Assembly (NCBI GenBank): GCA_002315435.1 | Contig: DCFW01000021.1 | Span: 1 to 25,254 of the forward strand | Length of the DNA stretch: 25,254 nt | Reading direction: 5' to 3' | Source: Bacteroidales bacterium UBA1794 | GTDB lineage: Bacteria > Bacteroidota > Bacteroidia > Bacteroidales > Bacteroidaceae | Shown here: positions 17,266 to 25,246 of the stretch, one piece after another | How positions within the stretch are numbered: the first letter of the stretch is position 1 | Layout of the letters: the number at the start of each line of letters is the position of its first letter | Program-made: the position numbers and the translations under genes | Notes under the pieces: generated by a model | What the model saw: only the letters and a program-made list of their open reading frames with translations | What the model was told of the DNA's origin: nothing | Database searches by the model: none

Positions 17266-19158
17266 ATGAAGAGATTTTTTACGTTAGAGAGATGGCTCTG
17301 TCTGATCACTTTTATGTCGGTGAGTTCTTTCGGATGGGCCGGAGTTAATATCACCTCCCCCAATGGAAAGATCTCGGTAAATCTAAATACCGGGCAAGAT
17401 ATCTCTTTCGAGGTTTCTTATATGAACAAGAGTAAATCTACTCATGTATTCACTTTATCTTCGGTTGGCATTCTTACTCAAGATGGGGGAGGAAAACAAT
17501 TGAAGTTGAAATTCATGTCTCGTCCTAAAAAGATTATGGAACAGTACACAATGCTTACAGGTAAAAGGAAAAACTGCAACAACGTAGGCAATGAATGTAC
17601 TTATTATTTTATTGATAATATGAATAGGGCTGTCGATCTTGTTTTTCGAGTTTACAATGACGGTATAGCTTTCCGTTATGTATTACCTAAAGTGCCACAT
17701 TCTGCAATTGCTGATGAAATGACAACTTATAAAGTTGCATCCGGCATAAAGCGATGGACCCAAAACTATATTACTTCTTACGAAGGTTTTTATACTTGTA
17801 ATACCAACGGCATTGGCAGCCATGGTCAAAGGCAATGGGGATATCCCGCTTTGTTTCAGACGTCCGAGTCAACATGGATGTTGATATCCGAAGCCGGAAT
17901 CAGTAGAAATAATTGTGCTTCCGGTTTGACGAATAAAGATGATCCTTCTTGCTATAAAGTGCATTTGGCGCAAAACAATGTTAATGCGTCGGATTCATGG
18001 GCATCGCCATGGAGGGTCGCCATCATTGGCTCTTTGTCAGATATCGTTGAATCAACACTAATTACGGATGTAAGCGATCCGTGTAAACTGAAAGACACTT
18101 CATGGATACATCCGGGAGTGGTGTCTTGGATTTATTGGGCCTACAATCATGGATCCAAAGATTATCAGGTTGTTAAGAAATATATAGATATGGCTCAACA
18201 ACTTCATTTGCCTTATGTGCTTATTGATAGTGAATGGGATGAAATGACGAATGGTGGAAATGTGGACGACGCTGTTAAATATGCTTTGTCGCTTGGTGTG
18301 AAGCCTTTGTTATGGTACAATTCTTCTACAAGCTGGGTCAGCAAAGATGCCGGAGGTCCTTTTTATCGTTTGAATTCTCCTCAGAATAGAGAAAAGGAGT
18401 TTGCTTGGCTAAACAAGATCGGTGTAAAAGGCATAAAAGTCGATTTCTTTTCGGGTGACAGTCTATCAACAATGAATTATTACATGGATTTACTGGAAGA
18501 TGCAGCAAAATATAAACTGATGGTGAACTTTCATGGAGCTACGATACCTCGTGGATGGCAAAGAACTTATCCGAATTTAATGAGCGTCGAGGCTGTTTAT
18601 GGTGCCGAATGGTATAACAATGCTCCTGTGCTTACGGACAGTGCCGGTCATCATAACACGACTCTTCCTTTTACGCGCAATGTGATCGGCTCTATGGATT
18701 ACACTCCATGTACATTTACGGATTCACAACATCCTCATAAAACTTCTAATGCACACGAATTGGCATTGACTGTCGTTTTTGAGTCCGGCCTTCAGCATTT
18801 GCCTGATCGACCTTCCGCCTATTTGTCTCAGCCCAATGAGGTTAAAAGTTTTATAAGCCACCTTCCCACGGCATGGGATAATATAAAATTATTGTCCGGT
18901 TATCCGGGTAAATCTGTCGTTATTGCCCGCCGGAAGGGACAAACGTGGTATATAGGTGGATTGAATGGGATGAATAAACCTTGTAAGTTGCCATTAAATT
19001 TGTCTTTTATCAAAAGTAAAAATTTAGTTGTTACTTTATTTAAGGATGGCAAAAAGGAGAGATCTTTTGATATAAGCAAGGAAGCGATTTCTAATCAAAT
19101 AATTCAAATTCCATGTCTGCCCTATGGTGGATTTGTGGCAGTAGTAAGTAATAAATAA
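17266..19158 (+). CDS. GH97 glycosidase, retaining alpha-galactosidase-like type
   Basis: A 630-residue enzyme two bases after GH31, so probably translationally coupled. Signal peptide 1-25 (cut at GWA/G); N-terminal super-beta-sandwich about 27-275; barrel about 280-530 (GVVSWIYWAYN onward); C-terminal beta domain. In GH97 the inverting SusB-type glucosidases use glutamate bases, while the retaining galactosidase group has an aspartate nucleophile. Here GIKVDFFSGD carries Asp393 at the nucleophile position and SVEAVYGAEW carries the likely acid/base Glu442, so I place it in the retaining group. Substrate is probably alpha-D-galactoside or a related L-arabinopyranoside. With GH27 this makes two galactosidase-like enzymes in one operon. 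Confidence 0.9.
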   Translation: MKRFFTLERWLCLITFMSVSSFGWAGVNITSPNGKISVNLNTGQDISFEVSYMNKSKSTHVFTLSSVGILTQDGGGKQLKLKFMSRPKKIMEQYTMLTGKRKNCNNVGNECTYYFIDNMNRAVDLVFRVYNDGIAFRYVLPKVPHSAIADEMTTYKVASGIKRWTQNYITSYEGFYTCNTNGIGSHGQRQWGYPALFQTSESTWMLISEAGISRNNCASGLTNKDDPSCYKVHLAQNNVNASDSWASPWRVAIIGSLSDIVESTLITDVSDPCKLKDTSWIHPGVVSWIYWAYNHGSKDYQVVKKYIDMAQQLHLPYVLIDSEWDEMTNGGNVDDAVKYALSLGVKPLLWYNSSTSWVSKDAGGPFYRLNSPQNREKEFAWLNKIGVKGIKVDFFSGDSLSTMNYYMDLLEDAAKYKLMVNFHGATIPRGWQRTYPNLMSVEAVYGAEWYNNAPVLTDSAGHHNTTLPFTRNVIGSMDYTPCTFTDSQHPHKTSNAHELALTVVFESGLQHLPDRPSAYLSQPNEVKSFISHLPTAWDNIKLLSGYPGKSVVIARRKGQTWYIGGLNGMNKPCKLPLNLSFIKSKNLVVTLFKDGKKERSFDISKEAISNQIIQIPCLPYGGFVAVVSNK

Positions 19159-19159
19159 T

Positions 19160-21679
19160 ATGATGAAGAATAGATTTTGTATAAGCTTTAAGCCATTATT
19201 TTTGGTGATAGCCTTGTTTGCGGCTGTATCTGTTAAGGGGCAAACAATTCTTTATCCGCAACATTTCAATCTTAATGAAGTGACATTGTTGGATAGTCCG
19301 TTTAAAACGGCTATGGATAAAAACTTTAATGTTTTGATGGAGTATGATCTTGATAGACTGTTAACTCCGTTTATAAGACAAGCCGGACTGTCAAATACTA
19401 CGGATAATAAAAGTAGATATTATCAATGGGAGATAAAACATCCGAGTTTTAAGAATTGGGGATGGTATCCGTCTTTTACTTTGGAGGGGCATATAGGTGG
19501 CCATTATTTGACGGCTCTTTCATTAGCTTATGCAGCATGTCATGATCCTGCGATGAAAAATAGGTTTAAAGAACGTGCGGATTCAATGGTTGTTGTACTC
19601 AAGAATTGTCAAGATGTGTACAATGGAAATGTAGAGGGACTGCAAGGCTATATTGGAGGCATTCCCGACAATTCAATATGGACGAAATTGTACCAAGGTG
19701 ATTATTCTCAATATCAGGCACATGGAGGATGGGTTCCTTTTTATGTGATGCACAAAATTTATGCAGGTTTGCGTGATGCCTATGTTTATACAGGCAATAA
19801 AATGGCGAAAGACTGTTTTCGTAAGCTTTGTGATTGGGGCATAAATGTAGTATCCAAACTATGTGACAGTCAAATGCAGAGCGAAATTTTGAGTAATGAG
19901 CAGGGAGGCATGGATGAAGTATATGCCGATGCATATAAAATATTTGGAGATAAAAAATACTTGGAAACAGCGAAAAAGTTCTCTCATGAAGTAATGATAA
20001 AAGGTATGCAGAATGGTTATTCTGATACATTCTTGGATTATAAACATGCCAACACGCAGGTTCCTAAATATATAGGTTTTGATCGGATTTCAGAATTGGA
20101 TAAGACATCCATACCTTTTAAAATAGCAGCTCTTAATTTTTGGGACGATGTGGTTGAGCATCGTACGGTATGCATTGGAGGAAACAGTATTGATGAACAT
20201 TTTCTTGCTAAAGATAAATGCGCGTCCTATATTACAAACTCTGATGGCCCCGAAAGTTGTAATACCAATAATATGTTGAAACTTTCGGAAGATTTATTTG
20301 AAGATACACATGCTGCCAAGTACGCTGATTTCTATGAATATGCTATGTTGAATCATATATTGTCAACCCAAGATCCTGTGACAGGAGGGTATGTCTATTT
20401 CACATCGTTGCGCCCTCAGAATTATCGTATTTATTCAAAGGTAAATGAAGCAATGTGGTGTTGCGTTGGTACAGGAATGGAAAATCATAGTAAGTACGGA
20501 CATTTCATTTATACTCATTCTATGGATAATGATACTCTTTTTGTCAATTTGTTTATTGCAAGCAAACTGAATAGCAAGAAGTTTGTTGTTGAGCAAAGAA
20601 CATCTTTCCCTTATTCCACTTCTTCAGTGCTGCAAATAGGTAAATCAGGCAGATATATCCTTGCTCTGCGCCATCCTTCATGGGCAGAAAATAATTACAA
20701 AGTGATGGTTAATGGAGAAGTGATACCGACAAATATTACTAAAGGAGTAGCCTCTTACGTATATATTAGTCGTTCTTGGTCTGTAGGAGATAAAGTAGAA
20801 GTGATCTATCCAATGGCATTAAAAATAAACGAATGTCCTAATTACACTAATTATATTGCTTTTAATTACGGACCGATACTTTTAGGAGCTTCAACAACAA
20901 GCAGCGATTCCAGCTCCTCTAATTATGAAAAACTCCTGAATGAGTATGCCGGTGAAGGTCGCATGGATCATGCCCCTGAATGTATGGCATTACAGAAAAG
21001 TTTAGCTTCGGCTCCGATGATATTGTGTGATCGTAGTGAAGTACTGAAACGTGTCAAAGTAGAAGATGCATCAAGATTGTTGTTTGATTTAGACGTTTCA
21101 GGAGGCAATTCGAAATGGAATAGAATTGAACTAAAGCCTTTTTATTCCATTCATCATACCCGTTATATGGTTTATTGGAATCAACAAACTCCTCAAGATT
21201 ACATGAACAGTGATTTGATTAAGCAAGAATTAGCTGCAGAGTTATTAAAATCACGTACATTGGATGAAGTTGCTACCGGAGAACAACAAAGTGAAGCCGG
21301 GCACAATCTTCAATCTGAAAATTCAGGAAAAGGAATTTATAGTGGAGAGTTTTATCGTAATGCATTCATTGGAAATTGGTTTCAATATACATTTAAAACA
21401 GAGGGTGTAAAGGACAGCGTAAGTTTAATGTGCCGTTTTAATTCTATAGATAAAGAACATGCATGTACAATATATGTTGATGGAAAGAAGTTACAAGAAA
21501 TTGCTATTAGAGATATTCCAGGTCGTCAATTTTATGATATTGAGTATCCTATTCCTTCTTCCTATTTGATGGATGATAATGGTAAGGTGAAATCTTCAAT
21601 AGACATTAGATTCTGTGCATCAGCACAGAAGTCTGCTCCGGGCATTTATTATTTACGTTTACTGAAAGACTATAAATAA
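19160..21679 (+). CDS. DUF1680 (GH127/GH146-like) beta-L-arabinofuranosidase
   Basis: An 839-residue enzyme, last of the operon, one base after the GH97 stop. Signal peptide 1-27 (cut near VKG/Q); (alpha/alpha)6 barrel about 35-450; beta-sandwich domains after that. A zinc-thiolate site like that of Bifidobacterium HypBA1 is visible: Glu365 and Cys367 in GPESCNTNNML, and Cys434-Cys435 in WCCVGTGMENH, with Cys435 the likely nucleophile. Glu346 in IDEHF is the likely acid/base. A C-terminal extension (about 700-839, with HACTIYVDGKKLQEIAI) resembles the extra sandwich seen on some Bacteroides DUF1680 proteins. GH127 versus GH146 cannot be decided by eye. Activity would be release of beta-L-arabinofuranose, less common in xylan than the alpha form. 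Confidence 0.88.
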   Translation: MMKNRFCISFKPLFLVIALFAAVSVKGQTILYPQHFNLNEVTLLDSPFKTAMDKNFNVLMEYDLDRLLTPFIRQAGLSNTTDNKSRYYQWEIKHPSFKNWGWYPSFTLEGHIGGHYLTALSLAYAACHDPAMKNRFKERADSMVVVLKNCQDVYNGNVEGLQGYIGGIPDNSIWTKLYQGDYSQYQAHGGWVPFYVMHKIYAGLRDAYVYTGNKMAKDCFRKLCDWGINVVSKLCDSQMQSEILSNEQGGMDEVYADAYKIFGDKKYLETAKKFSHEVMIKGMQNGYSDTFLDYKHANTQVPKYIGFDRISELDKTSIPFKIAALNFWDDVVEHRTVCIGGNSIDEHFLAKDKCASYITNSDGPESCNTNNMLKLSEDLFEDTHAAKYADFYEYAMLNHILSTQDPVTGGYVYFTSLRPQNYRIYSKVNEAMWCCVGTGMENHSKYGHFIYTHSMDNDTLFVNLFIASKLNSKKFVVEQRTSFPYSTSSVLQIGKSGRYILALRHPSWAENNYKVMVNGEVIPTNITKGVASYVYISRSWSVGDKVEVIYPMALKINECPNYTNYIAFNYGPILLGASTTSSDSSSSNYEKLLNEYAGEGRMDHAPECMALQKSLASAPMILCDRSEVLKRVKVEDASRLLFDLDVSGGNSKWNRIELKPFYSIHHTRYMVYWNQQTPQDYMNSDLIKQELAAELLKSRTLDEVATGEQQSEAGHNLQSENSGKGIYSGEFYRNAFIGNWFQYTFKTEGVKDSVSLMCRFNSIDKEHACTIYVDGKKLQEIAIRDIPGRQFYDIEYPIPSSYLMDDNGKVKSSIDIRFCASAQKSAPGIYYLRLLKDYK

Positions 21680-21715
21680 CTACCTAATATTTCAGAATCG
21701 TACAATGCTTATTAA

Positions 21716-21752
21716 GAAAAGGAGATAAATTATTGCAATTTATCTCCTTTTC
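21716..21752. terminator. Bidirectional terminator hairpin between convergent operons
   Basis: A perfect 16-bp stem: arm 21716-21731 (GAAAAGGAGATAAATT), loop ATTGC (21732-21736), arm 21737-21752. The stem carries A-rich bases on one side and T-rich on the other, so it can serve transcripts arriving from either direction. It lies 36 bases after the DUF1680 stop and 48 bases beyond the stop of the leftward mutarotase gene. Confidence 0.85.
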
Positions 21753-21800
21753 ATTTACACAAAACTCTAAGTGAGGTCTATGATTTATTCTGTAATCAAG

Positions 21801-22163
21801 TTACTCCATTTTATAGATTCGCTCCATGATCTGCCATTTTTGGTCGGCAGTTGCTTGAGCAGATGTATTCTGAAACTGAGAGACATATGCTTCCCATTCG
21901 CTTTGACGAGGTTTTTTAGCCAATTCAGCCATTGCCTTATCGTGGTCAAAATCAATAACAGTATCCATAATCATAAAAAGCTTCGTTCCCAAAAGATAGA
22001 TTTCCATATCAAGAATTCCAACATCTTTCATCCCTTGAGTTATTTCAGGCCAGGCAGCCCCTTTGGCATGTACTTTTTTGTAGTTCTCTATTAATGCTGC
22101 ATCATTGCGAAGCTCCATCGTTTTGCAATAACGTTTGGATAGGATTTGTTCATTTATTTTCAT
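21801..22163 (-). CDS. DUF718 / L-rhamnose mutarotase (RhaM)-like protein
   Basis: A 120-residue cytoplasmic-type protein without signal peptide, of the DUF718 family whose E. coli member RhaM interconverts anomers of L-rhamnose. The active-site helix NYKKVHAKGAAWPEI gives Tyr28, His32 and the WPE block, aligned with Tyr18, His22 and WPE of RhaM. MEIYLLGTKLFMIMDT is the central beta strand pair. It is about 15 residues longer than RhaM, mostly at the N-terminus. It follows the GH29 gene by 66 bases on the same strand, so the two are probably cotranscribed. No rhamnosidase or rhamnose pathway gene is present; its sugar is more plausibly the L-fucose or L-galactose released by GH29/GH95. The family is clear, the substrate is inference. 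Confidence 0.85.
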   Translation of the reverse strand: MKINEQILSKRYCKTMELRNDAALIENYKKVHAKGAAWPEITQGMKDVGILDMEIYLLGTKLFMIMDTVIDFDHDKAMAELAKKPRQSEWEAYVSQFQNTSAQATADQKWQIMERIYKME

Positions 22164-22229
22164 GGTGTATTATCATTAAATTAATTTTAAAACAGGTGAT
22201 TTCATTCATACAATCAAACACGGATAGAA

Positions 22230-23873
22230 CTATTCTTCTATTATTTTCAATACAGGAATCATGTTACTTGTATTTTTTGCCGGAAGAGTAACAACCAAAG
22301 CATTCTCATTTCTTGTGAATGGAACCTTACCATATCCTAATAGCATTACACTTTTGATGTTAGCATCATAATAGGTAGAACCTTTCGCTAAAGAATGAAT
22401 CATTATTTCACGCTTATCCGGCCATTCCATTAAAATAGCGTAGACTGTTTTGTTCTTTTTTGTGAAACGTATATCAGTGGTAGAATACTTGCTCTTTCCT
22501 TCATTGAACCCTTGTGCTAAAAGAGGTCTTGACTTTTGTGCATCAGGCCCTTCTCCAAAGATCTTCCATGGACGAGTATCAAAAATACATTCTTTGTTGA
22601 CATCCATCCATTTAGCGATACCGTTTAATACATTAATTTCTTTATCATCGATGCTTCCATCCCCTCTTACGGGAATGTTGAGCAATAAATTCCCGTTTTT
22701 ACTGACGATATCAGCTAGCATTTGTATAACTGTTTTTGCTGATTTATATTGATTGTTTTCATAGATAGAACGCTTGTAATGCCAATCTCCAATACATGAA
22801 CATGTTTGCCAGGGTTTTTCTTGTATTGCATCAGTCGCTCCTCTTTCAACATCCCAAACGAGGCATTGCTTCTGTTCGTCTGTAAGGATCTTCCCGAAAA
22901 TAACGGCATTCAGTTTTCCATTGTTTTTCTTCATATTGCTGTTATAGAAGTCTGCTGCAATATAAAGTCCGGCATCACTGACGGGCCATAAAGGAAGAGC
23001 TGTGTCATCAAAGTAAAGTAAGTCCGGCTTGTATTTGTTGATTAAGTCTGCAGTGCGATCGTAGAAGTTCTCACAATAGTCCAAACTTGGTATTGATACT
23101 CCATTGCCCCATTCCCATTGAGAATGTATTGTACCTGTTTTCTCACTGCCTTTGCTTAATTCGTGATTTTGTGCATATAACTCTTGTGGATCCAGACCGT
23201 CCCACCACGTGCCTTTGCCGTCCTTTTTCGTTAACTTGCCGTCATAAGGTATTCCGGCATAGGGGCCGGACTTATCTGACCGTTGAGAAGTTTCATACCA
23301 AGTCCACGCATGTGAAGCGTGAATACTCACACCAAATGGTAATCCATTCCGTTTGGCTGCTTTAGCCCATCCTCCTATTATATCTTTTTTAGGACCTATT
23401 TTAGTTGAGTTCCATGTATGATATTTGCTATCCCATAAATCGAAATTATCATGGTGATTTCCCATAGCAACAAAATATTGAGCTCCGGCACGTTTGTAAA
23501 GTTTGACGAGCTTTTCCGGATCCCATTTCTCAGCCTTCCATTGATGTATTACATCTTTAAAACCGAATTTTGAAGGATGACCATAATTCTTTACATGCCA
23601 TTTATAATCATCAGAACCTTCATCATACATGCTGCGTGCATACCAATCTCCTTGTTCCGGTTGGCATTGGGGGCCCCAATGAGCCCAAATCCCAAACTTA
23701 GCGTTACGAAACCATTCAGGGATTTTGTATTGTTCCAATGATTTCCATGTGGGTTTAAACTTTCCCTTTTCCATGGGCACTTTTAGATGTTGCAATGGCC
23801 GTACGTCTTGCTGAGCATTACATAGCTGCCCTCCTAAAGCAATAAATAAGGATACTAATAATATCTTTTTCAT
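22230..23873 (-). CDS. GH29 alpha-L-fucosidase family enzyme
   Basis: A 547-residue retaining enzyme. I place the start at the ATG on the complement of 23871-23873; the frame extends to a TTG nine bases further out, but the ATG gives a clean signal peptide (MKKILLVSLFIALGGQLCNA/Q). Barrel blocks: FGIWAHWGPQC, EQGDWYARSMY, YFVAMGNHHDNFDLW, FGVSIHASHAW. The nucleophile is Asp289 in DLLYFDDTALP. NGNLLLNIPVRGDG closes the barrel, and a C-terminal beta-sandwich follows (about 430-547). The acid/base of this family is variable and I do not assign it. It has its own promoter and is transcribed toward the main operons. The substrate is an alpha-L-fucoside or alpha-L-galactoside; it may complement GH95 on a different linkage. 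Confidence 0.9.
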   Translation of the reverse strand: MKKILLVSLFIALGGQLCNAQQDVRPLQHLKVPMEKGKFKPTWKSLEQYKIPEWFRNAKFGIWAHWGPQCQPEQGDWYARSMYDEGSDDYKWHVKNYGHPSKFGFKDVIHQWKAEKWDPEKLVKLYKRAGAQYFVAMGNHHDNFDLWDSKYHTWNSTKIGPKKDIIGGWAKAAKRNGLPFGVSIHASHAWTWYETSQRSDKSGPYAGIPYDGKLTKKDGKGTWWDGLDPQELYAQNHELSKGSEKTGTIHSQWEWGNGVSIPSLDYCENFYDRTADLINKYKPDLLYFDDTALPLWPVSDAGLYIAADFYNSNMKKNNGKLNAVIFGKILTDEQKQCLVWDVERGATDAIQEKPWQTCSCIGDWHYKRSIYENNQYKSAKTVIQMLADIVSKNGNLLLNIPVRGDGSIDDKEINVLNGIAKWMDVNKECIFDTRPWKIFGEGPDAQKSRPLLAQGFNEGKSKYSTTDIRFTKKNKTVYAILMEWPDKREIMIHSLAKGSTYYDANIKSVMLLGYGKVPFTRNENALVVTLPAKNTSNMIPVLKIIEE

Positions 23874-23897
23874 ATTTGTCAATGTATTAAATCTTTA

Positions 23898-23932
23898 CAA
23901 AGATAGAATAATAAAAAAATAGGATGAACAAA
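23898..23932 (-). promoter_or_regulatory. Promoter of the GH29-mutarotase pair
   Basis: On the minus strand TATCTTTG (complement of 23898-23905) matches TAnnTTTG exactly, with TTTG (complement of 23929-23932) upstream. The spacing of 23 bases is slightly long. Transcription would start about 20 bases before the ATG. No ATGTNACAT site is seen nearby, so this unit seems to be controlled separately from the two main operons. Confidence 0.5.
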
Positions 23933-24049
23933 TTCGTTATATATTATTCGGTTCGTATTATAATACTGGTTTATACACATTGGATTATAATCCCTTATTT
24001 GTTAAATACTTAAGTATCTCACTGAAGCTCCATAAATCAGTTTGAAAAG

Positions 24050-24172
24050 CTATATAGAATGGGGGTGTGTTGCTATATAGGTTTAACATATGTTTCAAGC
24101 ATTGATTAACAGTCAATCCATTATAGGAACGCACCCTGATTCTATATAGCGACGCACCCTCTTTCTATATAT
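24050..24172. repeat. Three copies of a CTATATAG-bounded repeat, one inverted
   Basis: Arm 24050-24080 and arm 24142-24172 are inverted copies matching at 26 of 31 positions. Both are bounded by CTATATAG or a close variant, with a core related to CGCACCC. A third, partial copy (24122-24149, TATAGGAACGCACCCTGATT then CTATATAG) is fused head to tail with the second, sharing one CTATATAG. The 61 bases between the inverted arms could form the loop of a long cruciform or RNA hairpin. I do not recognise the family. Confidence 0.6.
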
Positions 24173-24222
24173 CCTGATATCGCTTAAGAGAATGGCTATA
24201 CCGGCTGCTGTGAGTTCTTCAC

Positions 24223-24324
24223 CTCGTTACTGAGAGTTTGGAAACTTACAGTTTTGGCTTGGTGAACTCGTAGCTATGGGGTTGGAAACTTGCTATTGGC
24301 GGGTGAACAACTCGCAGTAACGAG
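24223..24324. repeat. Two imperfect tandem units enclosed by a 10-bp inverted repeat
   Basis: CTCGTTACTG (24223-24232) and CAGTAACGAG (24315-24324) are perfect inverted copies. Between them are two related units of about 45 bases, each with the order TTGGAAACTT, TTGGC, GGTGAA, CTCG (from about 24233 and about 24278). No coding capacity is apparent. Confidence 0.5.
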
Positions 24325-24850
24325 TTTTTGAAAAGAATACTTTGATTCATCCGGTACATCTTTATAAGGTTATTTACATAATGAAGGCTGAGGATTTATT
24401 TATATGGTATTTAAAAATTTTACCCAATATCCTGCTATATCAGAAAACTGTTTTCTTCATTCATCCTTCACTTTCGCTTTATTCATAGGCGTTACCGAAT
24501 GAACGAATGAAGGCTCCGTTTCGTTTTGTCCCTTCATTGTATCGTTAGAGATTGGAGGATTTACTATGTTTGCCACTTTGGAAGGTTGGCTTGTCATTCA
24601 TTCTTTGCCATATTCGGGGAATCTTATACATTATAGTATATAGGGATGAGTTTGTGAAACCTCCGGTTTCCTTTCATACACAAGTTTTGTAAATTGCCTT
24701 CACCTTCCAACTATCACACGTTCATTCGATTACGAGTGAATGAGTGAATGCTCCAAATTTTCCATCTGCCTTCACCTTCCTATTTTCAAAGAGCTGAGAT
24801 CCTGACAAAATCAATGGGTATTTTGATCATCTCAACTTGTTCAATTACTC
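24325..24850. other. Non-coding stretch with scattered TTCATTCAT/CCTTCA-type motifs
   Basis: No convincing gene in either direction. Short motifs recur: TTCATTCATCCTTCACTTTC (24456-24475), ACCGAATGAACGAATGAAGG (24493-24512), TGCCTTCACCTTCC near 24696 and again near 24769, and GAGTGAATGAGTGAATGCTC near 24735. I associate such strings from memory with intergenic DNA beside VirE/DUF3874 genes in Bacteroides, which would fit the remnant at the left end, but no coding trace of that gene is visible here. Confidence 0.35.
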
Positions 24851-24853
24851 AAA

Positions 24854-24909
24854 TGAACTGTATGTTTTGGCAAACTCAAACAGTTCGGTTTATTAAAACA
24901 TACAGTTCA
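24854..24909. repeat. Long inverted repeat (15-bp perfect arms)
   Basis: TGAACTGTATGTTTT (24854-24868) and AAAACATACAGTTCA (24895-24909) are perfect inverted copies around a 26-base loop. With one bulged base the stem extends through AAA/TTT on the outside. The loop itself contains CAGTTC, a further copy of part of the stem, so alternative pairings exist. There is no T-run typical of a terminator and no gene to terminate within 900 bases. Confidence 0.6.
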
Positions 24910-24972
24910 CTTTGACGGTTGCTCGCCTGTAATCTTATTACTACTGCTCTGCTCTTGCTCCACTACGCGCCT

Positions 24973-25037
24973 GTAGTTCTGAAACTACCCGCCTGCTCTC
25001 AGGCAAATGCAGGCGGGCAACAAGATGAATGCCCGCC
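24973..25037. repeat. Cluster of GC-rich competing hairpins
   Basis: GTAGTT/AACTAC (24973-24978, 24983-24988) is followed by CCCGCCTGC/GCAGGCGGG (24988-24996, 25009-25017). The latter arm overlaps GGCGGGCA (25012-25019), which pairs with TGCCCGCC (25030-25037). The middle arm can therefore pair either left or right. The stretch stands out as GC-rich within AT-rich surroundings. Confidence 0.5.
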
Positions 25038-25246
25038 GGTAATCGGAAAGAAGGATTTAGTGAATGTGTTAATTTTTGTATATCCTTCATTTATTCATAC
25101 GTAAGTAAATGAAAATGTGTGAGTTTGAAGGATGAAGGGTGATTTGCACTTTCTGTATTTTTGGTGTTTGGTGTCTTGCGATCCATTTAATTTAAGCAAA
25201 AGAAGAATGCCTGCTGATAACAGGAAATGAGGATTGAATGTGTCTA
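25027..25246. repeat. Diverged direct repeat of about 43 bases
   Basis: The copy starting at 25027 (GAATGCCCGCCGGTAATCGG, then AAAGAAGGATTTAGTGAATG) is echoed from 25205 (GAATGCCTGCTGATAACAGG, then AAATGAGGATTGAATGTGTC) with several substitutions and a 3-base gap. The bases between contain TGAAGGATGAAGGGTGA (25124-25140). No gene is recognised up to the window end. Confidence 0.45.

Noticed and set aside
17266..19158. GH97 as a SusB-like inverting alpha-glucosidase
   Set aside because: The barrel carries the Asp nucleophile block KVDFF of the retaining group, and no starch genes are nearby.
21771..22291. Rightward open frames over the mutarotase region
   Set aside because: They lie antisense to the well-supported DUF718 gene and the 3' end of GH29.
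23874..23882. TTG start extending the GH29 protein by three residues
   Set aside because: The ATG at 23871-23873 on the complement is followed at once by a textbook signal peptide.
24050..24324. CRISPR array
   Set aside because: The repeats are few, unevenly spaced, in both orientations and share ends; there are no spacer-like regular intervals and no cas genes.
24919..25104. 61-residue open frame at the right edge
   Set aside because: It runs through the GC-rich hairpins and one copy of the diverged direct repeat, and its translation resembles no family.
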